From: Verrucomicrobia bacterium 12-59-8
Lineage (GTDB): Bacteria; Verrucomicrobiota; Verrucomicrobiae; Verrucomicrobiales; Verrucomicrobiaceae
Reading direction: 5' to 3'
Length of the DNA stretch: 64,000 nt
NCBI GenBank assembly: GCA_002279765.1
Contig: NCCR01000001.1
Span: forward strand, 33,589-97,588
The translations under genes were made by a program, and so were the position numbers. The notes under the pieces were generated by a model that was not told the DNA's origin, did no database searches, and saw only the letters and a program-made list of their open reading frames with translations. Positions 1 to 8,883 of this stretch are shown piece after piece; positions within the stretch are counted from its first letter, which is position 1, and each line of letters starts with the position of its first letter.

Positions 1-2450
1 TCAGGGTGCTTGAGGATGTGCTGGTACTCTTCCAACGGCAAAGTCACCTGAACGAGGGCGGGTGCAGAGTCCGTCGTGCCTGTGGGCATGGATTTGATCT
101 GCTCCGCCGTGGCAGGCTTGGCGTTGGGATTGGTGGTGCGCGGTTTGTCCGTAGCAGTGGCGGAGGACTTGGATGCCGGTCTGGCGTTGGGATTGGTCGT
201 GCGCGGTTTGTCGCTTTTCTTGGCAGGTTCATCTTCTTTTTCCGCTTCTTCAGCCTTGGGCTTGCGTTTGCGGAAATCAAACAGCGGCTCCGTGGTTGGG
301 CGTGCGGCAGCAGGGGCGAGTAGTTGCCAAGCATCCGCAATCATGGGCGCAATCAATCGTGCGACATCCATGGTGGCAGGCGGTGTGAGAAATGCCCCCT
401 TCTCCTTGGCCGGTTTGTCCTCTGGTTTATCCTCGGCAGGTTTCTTGTCGCCACGAAACCAGTTCATGGGATTGAGTTTGGAGGGTTTCTGTTCTTCCTT
501 GATCTCCTCCTTGGCTTGCGGCTCCTTTTTGACTTTCACCTTGGGCTTTTCGATGGCGGCCGCTTTTTCCTTCTCTTTTTCGGCTGCCTTTTTGTCTCTG
601 TCAGGAGCGACGGTTGTAGCAGGCTTCTTTTCTTCACTGCCACCACCAAAGAGGCGGCCCATGAGGCCGGGCTTCTTGTCTTCCTCTGCTTCCGGCTCAT
701 TCTCGGCAGGAGCAGCGGGTTTGTCAGCAGCTTTGGGTTTGGTTTCTTTATCGCCCGGTTCATCCGTTGGCTTTTTCTCGTCGCTGCTGAAACCAAAGAG
801 GCGTCCCATGAGGCCGGGCTTTTTGTCTTCCTCTGCTTCCGGCTCTTTCTCGGCAGGAGCAGCAGCGGTATCAGCGGGTTTGTCAGCAGCCTTGGGCTTG
901 GTTTCTTTGACGCCCGGTTCATCCGTTGGCACCTTCTCGTCGCTGCTGAAACCAAAAAGGCGTCCCATGAAACCGGGTTTCTTTTGCTCCTCTGCTTTTG
1001 CCTCTTTCTCAACAGCGGCAGTTTCCGCAGGTTTGTCAGCAGCCTTGGGGTTGCCTTCTTTTTCGTCTGCATCCCCCAAAAAGAGGAGGCGGCGGAACAG
1101 GCTGCGCTTCGGCTTTTGATCATCACCGGGTGGTTCGTCCTTGGTGTCCTCTTTCGGCTTGGCCTTGCTAGGTATTTCTGCGGCGGAAGAAGAAGGCGAT
1201 GGCGCAGGGGGCTCTTGCGCGGCGATGACCGGCAGCGGTGCTGGAATCACAAACGGGTGCAGTTTGATGTTCTTTGGGACTTCGGCTGGAAGCACTTCGT
1301 AGTGGATGGTAATAGCCTCCTCGATGGCCTTGAGACTCTCGGCAGGCGTGAACGGTTCGGCGATGCCCGGTTTGGCCAGTGCAGCGAGTTGCAGCGACCA
1401 CCACTTGTTCAGGCTTGAGGCCGAGGCGGCAAAGTTTGGAAATGCCGCGCTAAGCAGTTCACGTTCGGAACGCGGGTCGCTCGCGAGGGCGTTGAGGAAC
1501 TTGTTCAGGTGCTGCGGTCCGCTGGGCTGGTCAACAAGCGCCAGCACCAGGGCACAGCAGGAGGTTTCATAAATGGTGCGCGAGAGCCCGTCCATTTCGA
1601 CCGGAGATGCTTCGATGATCTCCTCGATGCCATAGATTTTGCCGCTGCGGAACAGCGTGGCAAACAAGGCGCTGGGATTCGGGCTGGCACGAAAGTCCAT
1701 CGCATGCAGCACGCCGGTCATGATCCAGTCCGGCAGCAGCAGGCGGCCTTCTGGCGTCTCGATTTTTTGATGATTGCGCAGGATGCGCTCGGCGAGGAGC
1801 GCACGCACGACCTCCTTGCGCAGATCGGCGGCACTGAGGCCGGGCCGCTCGTTGACGGTGACCTGAAGGTGAAAGCCACCGAAGTTAAGTTCGGAAATGG
1901 TGGTGGAGATCGGCGGGCCTTTTGATTTTGCGGCCTCCTCCCCAGTGTTCAACAACACGACGACCGGCAGCACCCATGGCTCCTTGTCATTGAGTACCTT
2001 GCGCAGTTCCTGGGAAATCTCCTCACAGCGCGTGGACATGGCGCTGCGGGTCTCAAACACCTTCCCATGCACGATGAACTGCCGGCTGGTACTGGTGGAG
2101 CTGGTGACGGGAATTTTGTCCGAAGGGGACGGCACGCGCGGAACTGCCGTGGCCTCTGGCTTGCGGGTGACTGCATCCAGCACCTGCATTTTGCTGGCGG
2201 AATTTTCAGACGGCGGCGCAGGCACCTGCGGGCTTGCGGGTGTCGGTGCAGGTGTTGGAGCTGCTGGCCCGCCGTTCTGCAACTGGCCTGGCAGCGGTGG
2301 TGGCACGAAAGTCTTCGGCACCTCGATGGCGGCAGCGGCCTCCTTTTGTTGCTGCGTGAGCGGCGGCGCGGGTGTCTGCCCCCCCGCAAGCAGTGTGGTG
2401 CAGATGAGCAAGAGCACGCCCATCGGGGCGGATGGAAAACGGCGGTTCAT
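1..2450 (-). CDS. Secreted protein with KPGxMGRLFG repeats, 3' end beyond window
   Basis: This frame stays open from the ATG at 2450 to the left edge, giving 816 residues without a stop. The first ~25 residues form a signal peptide ending near LLAGG. A Pro/Ala-rich linker follows. Residues ~120-400 form a folded region that includes LPDWIMTGVLHAMDF; its outline recalls gluzincin peptidases, but I see no HExxH. The C-terminal half is charged Lys/Glu/Ala/Pro sequence with four copies of a short amphipathic motif (KPGLMGRLFGFSSDE and variants). The ATG overlaps the stop of the upstream gene (ATGA), so the two are translationally coupled. Function is unknown. Long + strand frames over this region are low-complexity shadows. 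Confidence 0.8.
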   Translation of the reverse strand, partial: MNRRFPSAPMGVLLLICTTLLAGGQTPAPPLTQQQKEAAAAIEVPKTFVPPPLPGQLQNGGPAAPTPAPTPASPQVPAPPSENSASKMQVLDAVTRKPEATAVPRVPSPSDKIPVTSSTSTSRQFIVHGKVFETRSAMSTRCEEISQELRKVLNDKEPWVLPVVVLLNTGEEAAKSKGPPISTTISELNFGGFHLQVTVNERPGLSAADLRKEVVRALLAERILRNHQKIETPEGRLLLPDWIMTGVLHAMDFRASPNPSALFATLFRSGKIYGIEEIIEASPVEMDGLSRTIYETSCCALVLALVDQPSGPQHLNKFLNALASDPRSERELLSAAFPNFAASASSLNKWWSLQLAALAKPGIAEPFTPAESLKAIEEAITIHYEVLPAEVPKNIKLHPFVIPAPLPVIAAQEPPAPSPSSSAAEIPSKAKPKEDTKDEPPGDDQKPKRSLFRRLLFLGDADEKEGNPKAADKPAETAAVEKEAKAEEQKKPGFMGRLFGFSSDEKVPTDEPGVKETKPKAADKPADTAAAPAEKEPEAEEDKKPGLMGRLFGFSSDEKKPTDEPGDKETKPKAADKPAAPAENEPEAEEDKKPGLMGRLFGGGSEEKKPATTVAPDRDKKAAEKEKEKAAAIEKPKVKVKKEPQAKEEIKEEQKPSKLNPMNWFRGDKKPAEDKPEDKPAKEKGAFLTPPATMDVARLIAPMIADAWQLLAPAAARPTTEPLFDFRKRKPKAEEAEKEDEPAKKSDKPRTTNPNARPASKSSATATDKPRTTNPNAKPATAEQIKSMPTGTTDSAPALVQVTLPLEEYQHILKHP
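631..1114 (-). repeat. Tandem GRLFG-motif repeat units
   Basis: Four motif copies lie inside the secreted gene at about 631-687, 778-833, 937-993 and 1066-1114. The first three are spaced 147 and 159 bases apart, which are whole codon numbers. The copies read KKPGLMGRLFGGGS, KKPGLMGRLFGFSS, KKPGFMGRLFGFSS and the diverged KRSLFRRLLFLGD. Linkers between them are near-identical (TDEPG, ETKPKAADKPA), which points to recent tandem duplication. Confidence 0.8.
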
Positions 2451-3019
2451 GCGGGAGGGAAGCGGGGATCGAGTACGAGCTTGTCCTTGGCGATGGTGAT
2501 TTGGGTCATTTGGAACAAGGCCCGAATTTCTGGATCAAGCGCCTCCGCCAACGCCTGCAGGGAGGGATAGAGCGGCCGCATCATGCCGCGTGGCAATTGC
2601 AGATGGCCATAGGCACCTTGCAGCAGCTCGACATGAAAGTCCTTGTCGTCACGACTGATGGCGAGGTCAACGCTGGCGGTGCGGGTGTATCCTTTGACCT
2701 TCCAGACGAGGAACAAGCGTGCGCGGTCCGGCTCCAGATCAATGCGTGCGCCATCAAAAGCGACCCAGCCACCAATCAAGCCCGGGATTTTTCCCGCGAG
2801 CGTCGTGGCGAGGTGGCGGTTGATTTCAGCCTCGCTGATCTCCATCACCGCCGCGCGTTTGATGGTCGTCTGGCGCAGGATGTCAATCAGGTCATCGGCT
2901 TTGGCAGTACTTGGCGCGGCAACCTTGGGCAGCTCGGCGGGCCGGTGCGCCACCCAGGTGGCTCCGGCCAGCAGGCTGATCCCGAGCAGCCGCAATGTCT
3001 GGAACAGGGGGCGAATCAT
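2447..3019 (-). CDS. Hypothetical exported/anchored protein
   Basis: This 190-residue protein has one N-terminal hydrophobic segment (residues ~5-25) that could be an uncleaved anchor or signal peptide. The rest is a mixed alpha/beta domain with the segment MEISEAEINRHLA and a later VDLAISRDDKDFHVEL. The pattern resembles lipid-binding-like periplasmic domains, but I cannot assign a family. Its TGA overlaps the ATG of the downstream repeat protein by four bases, so the two probably form an operon and act together at the envelope. Confidence 0.75.
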   Translation of the reverse strand: MIRPLFQTLRLLGISLLAGATWVAHRPAELPKVAAPSTAKADDLIDILRQTTIKRAAVMEISEAEINRHLATTLAGKIPGLIGGWVAFDGARIDLEPDRARLFLVWKVKGYTRTASVDLAISRDDKDFHVELLQGAYGHLQLPRGMMRPLYPSLQALAEALDPEIRALFQMTQITIAKDKLVLDPRFPPA

Positions 3020-3054
3020 GGCGGCAGGGGTGTGATATGGATGCGGACTCGGGC

Positions 3055-3366
3055 CTAGGCACCCGTCGTCTTGGCAGGTGCTGGCGAACTGGTGGCGGGA
3101 GCCGGGCTGGCGGCAGGTGTCGAACTCGTGGAGGCCGCAGCGCTTTCAGAATCTTTCTTCGCTGCTGCTTTGTACGAATCGCTGCGATAGTCGGTGATGT
3201 AGAAACCGTTGCCCTTGAAGATGAAGCCTGCGCCCAGTCCAATCTTGCGCTTCACCGGACCCGGGCAGCCCTCCTTCGGGCAGTCCGTGAGATGCGGATC
3301 CTTCATCGACTGTTTGGCCTCAAACTGGTGGCCGCACGTCTGGCATTCGTAATCGTATGTAGGCAT
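3055..3366 (-). CDS. FmdB-family zinc ribbon protein
   Basis: The start is taken at the ATG at 3366 because it gives the family's hallmark N-terminus MPTYDYECQTCGHQFE. A second cysteine pair follows in DCPKEGC, which completes a small zinc ribbon (C8, C11 and the later pair; the second knuckle has one extra residue). After residue ~70 the protein is an Ala/Ser/Pro/Thr-rich tail, as in many FmdB-like proteins. Family members were first named as putative regulators of formamidase expression, but their biochemical role is largely unknown. Total length is 103 residues. It is divergent from the AraC gene. Confidence 0.88.
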   Translation of the reverse strand: MPTYDYECQTCGHQFEAKQSMKDPHLTDCPKEGCPGPVKRKIGLGAGFIFKGNGFYITDYRSDSYKAAAKKDSESAAASTSSTPAASPAPATSSPAPAKTTGA

Positions 3367-3527
3367 GATGTGGTGAGAAATGCGTGCGCGGGGGTAATGA
3401 GGTGCGCAGCAGGGGGCTAAGTATGCCGCTTGGCACCCTCTGCTGCAAAAGGATTTTCCCCCTCCGTTGGGTCTTGGTCGTAATTCAATGCTCGACACCC
3501 AGGTGCTGGCGGATGTATTATCCGGCC

Positions 3528-4388
3528 ATGGCTTCGTTGCTTCAGGAAACCGTTTTCATAACGAATCTTTACGCCACCCCTGCCGACTGGCAGCGTGATT
3601 TGTTTTATTCCGTGGTGCGCGCGGGCCATTTGCAGGCGGGCCACGAGCACCGCATCGAGCGTGAAACGTATCCAGGTCATGAGTTGATTTTTTGCCTCAA
3701 AGGCTACGGGTGGGTCCAGGTCGCAGGCAAAAGGCATGCCGTCGGACCCGGAGCGCTGCTGTGGGTGAATTGCCATCACCCGCATCTCTATGGTGCCGCA
3801 AAAAAAGATCCGTGGGAGCTGTATTGGATGCGCATTGAGGGCAGGGCACTGGACCGCATCGCCGAACTCCTCCAGGTGCGCTCTCAGCCTGTGCTCGAAG
3901 GTATCAATGAGCGGGCCGTCGCGCAGGAATTTGAGCGCGCCTTTCAGCACATGAGCGGCACTCGCCCTAGCGATGCAGCACTCGCCAGCGCCGCCGTCGC
4001 CGCCATCATCGGTCTGGCATTCCATGTGCGTCTATCCGAACCGGGCCTGGTGCAGCCCGAGCTGCCTTCCGCCGTCTCCAAGGCGCTGGAGCGCATGCGC
4101 CTCTATTTCCATCTCCCCATGCGTGTGATCGAACTCGCCCAGCTCAGCGGCATGAGCGAGAGCCATTTTAGCCGCCAGTTCAAAGCCGCCATTGGCACAA
4201 GTCCCATCGACTGGCTGCGGCGTGAGCGAATCAATCAGGCGAAGCGTCGGCTCATTGAATCCGACGATCCCGTCAAAGAAATCGCCCGTCAGGTCGGCTA
4301 CCACGATCAGTTCTTCTTTTCCAAAGACTTCAAGAAAATGACCAAGCTCACACCCACGCAGTTTCGTGAGCAGGAAAAGCAGCCTTAA
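3528..4388 (+). CDS. AraC-family transcriptional regulator
   Basis: This 286-residue regulator has an N-terminal cupin-type AraC_binding domain (residues ~15-150, with HEHRIERETYPGHELIFCLKG typical of sugar-sensing members) and a C-terminal double helix-turn-helix (~185-283). The second helix-turn-helix carries the family signature around IARQVGYHDQFFFSKDFKK. I start at 3528, where the alignable sequence begins; earlier in-frame residues look non-coding. AraC proteins of this class usually activate carbohydrate genes, but no sugar operon is adjacent, so its target is open. Its stop overlaps the end of the convergent small membrane gene by four bases. Confidence 0.9.
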   Translation: MASLLQETVFITNLYATPADWQRDLFYSVVRAGHLQAGHEHRIERETYPGHELIFCLKGYGWVQVAGKRHAVGPGALLWVNCHHPHLYGAAKKDPWELYWMRIEGRALDRIAELLQVRSQPVLEGINERAVAQEFERAFQHMSGTRPSDAALASAAVAAIIGLAFHVRLSEPGLVQPELPSAVSKALERMRLYFHLPMRVIELAQLSGMSESHFSRQFKAAIGTSPIDWLRRERINQAKRRLIESDDPVKEIARQVGYHDQFFFSKDFKKMTKLTPTQFREQEKQP

Positions 4389-4630
4389 CTCACCAGCGCC
4401 TTCGGCTTGTTCCGCTCTTCCAGCCACGTCTGCGTGCGGCGGAAAATAAAATCCAGCAGCAGCGCCCGCACCGCCGTGGCCGGTCGTTTCGTGAAGAATC
4501 CCAACGCCACCGAACTGAAAACCACGCCCAACATGACCAGCGCCGCTGCGATCATGCAGGCAAACAACCCGATGCCAATGCCGGTCAGCACCAGCATGAC
4601 GAGCAGCGCAATGAGGCCAGGGATTCCCAT
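4385..4630 (-). CDS. Small membrane protein
   Basis: This 81-residue protein has two strongly hydrophobic segments, residues ~3-23 and ~24-46 (GIPGLIALLVMLVLTGIGIG, then FACMIAAALVMLGVVFSSVA). A basic C-terminal tail follows (FIFRRTQTWLEERNKPKA). It probably sits in the inner membrane with the tail in the cytoplasm. No family is recognised. The hydrophobic pattern and fit between the neighbouring genes support it as real, but small size keeps confidence moderate. Confidence 0.55.
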   Translation of the reverse strand: MGIPGLIALLVMLVLTGIGIGLFACMIAAALVMLGVVFSSVALGFFTKRPATAVRALLLDFIFRRTQTWLEERNKPKALVS

Positions 4631-4693
4631 GCCACCAGCACCAAACCCAAATCTTGAATTTCAAATGTTCATTTCATCGCCACTGTCACAGTC

Positions 4694-5821
4694 ATGAGCA
4701 CCTCCCCCGCACCCCAGGGCCTCCTCGGCATGAAGCCGGAGGAGATTGCTGTCGTGTTCGCGGAACTGGGGCAGCCCGCCTTTCGTGCCAAACAACTCGT
4801 CGAGTGGGTCTTTGCCAAACGCGCCGCCAGTTTCGAGGAGATGACGAATTTGCCCAAAGCAACGCGTGAGGCCCTCGCCACCCGCTTCGTGACGCGCACG
4901 ATGACCATCGCCAAAGTCGCCGGCTCCAGCGATACGACGCGCAAATTTCTCCTCAAGCTGCACGACGGCCGCTATGTCGAAACCGTGCTCATTCCGGCCA
5001 ATCCCGCTCTCTACGGCGGCAGTTCGGACCGCCGTACGCTATGCGTGTCCAGCCAGGTCGGTTGTGCTTATGATTGCAAATTCTGCGCCAGCGGTCTCGC
5101 AGGCTTTGCGCGCAATCTGACCGCGGCGGAAATCGTCGAGCAGATCGTCCAGGTGGAGGCGTATGCCGGAGAGCGCGTGGACAATCTCGTCTTCATGGGC
5201 ATGGGAGAGCCCCTCGCGAATTACTCCAACGTCACCAAGGCCATCGAGATCTTGAATGCGGAATGGGGCATCGGCATCGGTGCGCGTCACATGACCGTCA
5301 GCACCAGCGGTCTGGCGCCGCAGATCAAAAAGCTCGCCGACTTTCCGCTCCAGATCCGCCTCGCCATCTCGCTGCATGGCGCCACCGATGAGGTGCGTGA
5401 GAAAATCATGCCGGTGAACCGCAAGCACAACCTCGGCGAGCTGTTCGAAGCGCTCGACTACTGGAACCAAAAGCGGAAGCAGTTCCTTACCTTCGAGTTC
5501 ATCCTCATTGCTGATGTCAACGATAGCCTCCAGCAGGCCCATGCCCTGGCCAAACGTGCCCGCAGTGCCAATGCCAAGGTCAATTTGATCCCCTACAACA
5601 CCGTCGATGGCTTGGAGTGGGCGCGTCCGAGTGAAGCCAGCCAGGATGCCTTCCTCGCCGTGCTCACCAATGCCGGTGTCACCGCCACCCTGCGCCGTGA
5701 AAAAGGCCACGACATTGCCGCCGCCTGCGGTCAGCTCCGGCTGAAACAGGAAACGGAACTCGGCATCATCGAATCGCCGATTCCTGCCAAACGCATCACG
5801 ATTGGCGGCGGAGCGGAATGA
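4694..5821 (+). CDS. rlmN: Dual-specificity RNA methyltransferase RlmN
   Basis: This 375-residue radical SAM enzyme methylates C2 of A2503 in 23S rRNA and A37 in some tRNAs. The radical SAM cluster motif CAYDCKFC supplies C124, C128 and C131. The GxGEP-type SAM-binding segment is visible in VFMGMGEPLANY. The second catalytic cysteine lies in the C-terminal AACGQLRLKQ. The N-terminal accessory domain (GQPAFRAKQLVEWVF) is complete. Length matches the family. It is transcribed alone between genes on the opposite strand. Confidence 0.96.
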   Translation: MSTSPAPQGLLGMKPEEIAVVFAELGQPAFRAKQLVEWVFAKRAASFEEMTNLPKATREALATRFVTRTMTIAKVAGSSDTTRKFLLKLHDGRYVETVLIPANPALYGGSSDRRTLCVSSQVGCAYDCKFCASGLAGFARNLTAAEIVEQIVQVEAYAGERVDNLVFMGMGEPLANYSNVTKAIEILNAEWGIGIGARHMTVSTSGLAPQIKKLADFPLQIRLAISLHGATDEVREKIMPVNRKHNLGELFEALDYWNQKRKQFLTFEFILIADVNDSLQQAHALAKRARSANAKVNLIPYNTVDGLEWARPSEASQDAFLAVLTNAGVTATLRREKGHDIAAACGQLRLKQETELGIIESPIPAKRITIGGGAE

Positions 5822-5830
5822 CTGCGGGAA

Positions 5831-6436
5831 CTACCTCACTCGCGCCGGTTTTCTGACCGCCTTAGCGGGGGCGCGTTTCACAGGACGCTTGAGTTTGGGT
5901 GCAGACGCCGGTTTGGAGGCGGCCGGTTTCTCGACGGTCTTGGCTTCGCGCAACTCGCGCAGTTCTTTTTCGACTTCGGCTAGGCGTTTGGAGGTGGCCT
6001 CCAGCTTGCGCACGACGAGGCGGGCGACGAATTCGTAGAGCGCGGCGTGGAAATCCGGGTCTTCCTCGCGCGGATGGATGTCCTGGAGGAATTTCTGGTC
6101 CACCGCCAGACAGACAGCCTTCGTGGAGGCGATGACGGAAGCGAGACGCTTGTCGTGGTTCACGAGCGCAAGCTCGCCGAAAACCTCTCCGATGCGGGTG
6201 ATGGCAGCGACTTTCTTGCTGCCGACCCGCACTTCCAGCTCTCCGCTGAGCAGGACGTAGATGCGGGAGTCGATGCTGCCTTCTTTGATGATGTGATCTC
6301 CCGGCTCGCATTGCAGCAGGCTGCTGGAGTTCAAAACATCGTCAAGCTGGTCATCGCTAAAGCTGGCGAGAGCAGGCACCGCACGCAAAGGCGACGGGCT
6401 GTTTTTCTCGTCATGGATGTAAGCAAACTCTTTCAT
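5831..6436 (-). CDS. Cyclic nucleotide-binding domain protein with basic tail
   Basis: Residues ~15-130 form a CRP-type cyclic nucleotide-binding domain (CEPGDHIIKEGSIDSRIYVL, LSGELEV, and FGELALVNHDKRLASV in the phosphate-binding cassette position). A short helical, probably coiled-coil stretch follows (LEATSKRLAEVEKELRELRE, ~145-165). The last ~35 residues are Lys/Pro/Ala-rich and strongly basic (ending VKRAPAKAVRKPARVR), like bacterial histone H1-like tails. There is no CRP helix-turn-helix. It could be a nucleotide-sensing scaffold or a DNA-associated protein; the tail is suggestive only. Confidence 0.85.
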   Translation of the reverse strand: MKEFAYIHDEKNSPSPLRAVPALASFSDDQLDDVLNSSSLLQCEPGDHIIKEGSIDSRIYVLLSGELEVRVGSKKVAAITRIGEVFGELALVNHDKRLASVIASTKAVCLAVDQKFLQDIHPREEDPDFHAALYEFVARLVVRKLEATSKRLAEVEKELRELREAKTVEKPAASKPASAPKLKRPVKRAPAKAVRKPARVR

Positions 6437-6490
6437 GGCATTCGCTAGGATTCTGTCAGGAGGAAGGCGGGGGGGAAAGATAAATTTTGT

Positions 6491-7414
6491 TCATTTTCCG
6501 CCAGCCTTCACCGCCGCATCATACGCAGGCCAGAAACTGGCCGGCGGCATCAGGTCCTTGCCGCCGTCGTCAAAACGTGTGCCGATCTCCTGCAACGGCA
6601 GCGATTTCGCCACCGCAATGCCCGCTGTGATGTTCGCCGGGGTAAAGACGAGGCGCGTGAGCTGCATGCCCTTCAGCGGTGTGAGATCGGTGACTGGCGT
6701 CTCGGCAATGTGCAGGCGCTGCAGGGCCGTTCCAGTCAGCGGAGAGAGGTCTTTCACCTTGGTGCGGTGCAGCGTCACACTGACCAGCGGCACGGTTTTA
6801 AGTGCGCTGATGTTTTCCACCGGGCAGTCCGTGAGCCAGAGCATCTGGATCGGGCAGTGGGCGATGCCCGAGATGTCACCGATGGGACAGCCGACCGCGT
6901 TCAGCTCCACCAGCGGCATGTTTTCCAGGGCCGCCAGATTTTCAACCGGCGTGCGGCTCAGGTAGAGCTTTTCCAGTGGCATGCCACGGATCGGCGAAAG
7001 GTCCCGCACCTTCGTGTCTTCGAGATACAGCTCCACCAGCTTCTGGCCCTGCATCGGCCGCAGGTCAGTGATCGGCGTCTCGCTCAGATCCAGCGCCATG
7101 GGCTCGATGTGCTGCAGAAACTTCACGTTCTCGATCTTCGCCCCACGCAGGCTCAGCGCGATCACGTTCCCGCCTTCGATGTTGAACTGCCCGTCACCCG
7201 CATAAGCCGGATTGTGATACTTGATCTCCGTGTGCATCATTTCCTGTGTCCAATAGATCTTCTTCGGCGCTTCCTTGGCCGGAGTTGGAGTGGCTGGGGC
7301 AGCGGGAGGTGCCGCAGGCTTTTCCGCCACGGGCTTCGCCGCAGTCGCGGGTTTCTTGGGCTCATCACCACACTGGGTCAGAAGGAGAGGAAGAAGGAGC
7401 AGGCTGGGCTTCAT
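6491..7414 (-). CDS. Leucine-rich-repeat lipoprotein-like protein
   Basis: The start at 7414 gives a signal peptide MKPSLLLLPLLLTQCGD, with a possible but imperfect lipobox before Cys15. A Pro/Ala-rich linker runs to about residue 45. From ~90 to ~280 there are some eight irregular repeats of about 21 residues with the consensus LxxLxLxxTPVxDLxPLxGxPL, typical of bacterial LRR proteins with short repeats. The protein is 307 residues and probably sits in the periplasm or on the outer membrane as a protein-binding surface. It is divergent from the sulfatase, with 82 bases between the starts. Confidence 0.85.
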   Translation of the reverse strand: MKPSLLLLPLLLTQCGDEPKKPATAAKPVAEKPAAPPAAPATPTPAKEAPKKIYWTQEMMHTEIKYHNPAYAGDGQFNIEGGNVIALSLRGAKIENVKFLQHIEPMALDLSETPITDLRPMQGQKLVELYLEDTKVRDLSPIRGMPLEKLYLSRTPVENLAALENMPLVELNAVGCPIGDISGIAHCPIQMLWLTDCPVENISALKTVPLVSVTLHRTKVKDLSPLTGTALQRLHIAETPVTDLTPLKGMQLTRLVFTPANITAGIAVAKSLPLQEIGTRFDDGGKDLMPPASFWPAYDAAVKAGGK

Positions 7415-7496
7415 GCCATGGGCATGCCGGATTTCTTCGTGCGATGCAAGCCGGAAGTGAAACAAGGGGTGCAAACCGACGTTTTCGCGCCACACC

Positions 7497-8858
7497 ATGC
7501 GACCTCTCCTTTTCCTCGCTTCTCTGCTGTTCACCGTACCTGCACTTGCTGACAAGCCGAACGTGCTGCTCATCGTCGCGGACGATCTGGGTTACAACGA
7601 TGTCGGCTTTCAGGGCTCCAAGGAAATCCCCACCCCCAACTTCGACAAGCTGGCCGCGCAGAGCCTGGTCTGCACGAATGGCTATGTGTCGCATCCGTTT
7701 TGCAGTCCCACGCGGGCGGGCATTATGACGGGGCGCTACCAGCAGCGCTTCGGGCATGAGAACAATCCCGCCTGGCTGCCTGAAGACACCGTGGCGGGCC
7801 TGCCGCTGACAGAAACGACGTATCCGCAGCTCATGCAGCAGGCGGGTTATACGACAGGTGCGGTGGGCAAGTGGCACCTGGGTGCGCATCCGCAGTTTCA
7901 TCCGAACAAGCGTGGCTTTGACGAGTACTTCGGAGCGCTTGGTGGCGGGCATGTATATTTCCCGGGTGTCGGCGGCGGTGCGGAGTACAACATTCCGCTG
8001 AACCGCAACGGCAAGGATGAAGCCCAGACCAAGTACCTCACCGATCAGTTCGGTGATGAAGCCTCTTCGTTTGTGGAGCGACACGCCGCTGAACCCAAGC
8101 CCTGGATGCTCTATCTGGCCTTCAACGCGCCGCACACGCCGCTGCAGGCACCCCAGAAGTGGCTGGACAAGTTTTCCCATATTGCCGACAAAAGCCGCCA
8201 GACCTATGCGGCGATGGTTGCGTCCATGGATGAAGCGGTAGGCGAAGTGCTGGCCAAACTGGACGCCACGAAGCAGCGTGAGAACACGCTGATCTATTTC
8301 GTCAGCGACAACGGCGGCCCCAATCTACAGGCGAAGAGCGGCACCAATTTCACTGATAACTCCCCGCTGCGCGGCGCGAAAGGCATGGTCTATGAAGGCG
8401 GCATGCGCGTGCCCTTTCTCGTGAGCTGGCCCGCAAAGATCAAACCGGGCACCTACGACCAGCCAGTCATCGCGCTCGATTTCCTGCCCACCTCGCTTGC
8501 TGCTGCCGGATCGGCGGAATTAACGCCGAAAAATCTGGATGGCGTGAACCTGCTGCCCTTCTTCAGCGGTGAAAAAGCCAGCGCACCCCATGACTCGCTG
8601 TTCTGGCGCACCGGCGGTTCCGGCGGCAACAATGCCTTGCGTCATGGCAGCATGAAGCTCGTACGTCTCGGCAAAGCGGAGCCCGAGTTGTATGACCTCG
8701 CCACGGACATCGGCGAATCGAAGAACCTCGCGGCGGATAAGCCCGAGGTGGTGAAGGAACTTGTCTCGGTGATTGCCGAATGGGAGAAAGGCACCATCGC
8801 CCCAATCTTTGAAAGCCCGAGGGCGGGCAAACCAGCAGTGAAGAAGAAAAAGAAATAG
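7497..8858 (+). CDS. Secreted sulfatase (arylsulfatase family)
   Basis: This 453-residue enzyme has a signal peptide (residues 1-18, cut after ALA). The sulfatase core begins with the metal-binding pair in VADDLGYNDVG (D29, D30). The formylglycine motif CSPTR has its modified cysteine at C69, followed by AGIMTGRY. Further family segments are GAVGKWHLG and VSDNGGPN (metal ligands). Such enzymes remove sulfate esters from polysaccharides or aryl compounds, and need an anaerobic or FGE-type maturase that is not in this window. The C-terminus is a Lys run (VKKKKK). The substrate cannot be read from sequence. Confidence 0.93.
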   Translation: MRPLLFLASLLFTVPALADKPNVLLIVADDLGYNDVGFQGSKEIPTPNFDKLAAQSLVCTNGYVSHPFCSPTRAGIMTGRYQQRFGHENNPAWLPEDTVAGLPLTETTYPQLMQQAGYTTGAVGKWHLGAHPQFHPNKRGFDEYFGALGGGHVYFPGVGGGAEYNIPLNRNGKDEAQTKYLTDQFGDEASSFVERHAAEPKPWMLYLAFNAPHTPLQAPQKWLDKFSHIADKSRQTYAAMVASMDEAVGEVLAKLDATKQRENTLIYFVSDNGGPNLQAKSGTNFTDNSPLRGAKGMVYEGGMRVPFLVSWPAKIKPGTYDQPVIALDFLPTSLAAAGSAELTPKNLDGVNLLPFFSGEKASAPHDSLFWRTGGSGGNNALRHGSMKLVRLGKAEPELYDLATDIGESKNLAADKPEVVKELVSVIAEWEKGTIAPIFESPRAGKPAVKKKKK

Positions 8859-8883
8859 GCAGCCTCGTCGCGTTTCTGGCAGG

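Noticed and set aside
76..1418. Long + strand open frames at 76-1119 and 324-1418
   Set aside because: They are low-complexity shadows of the repeat gene on the other strand, with no domain pattern.
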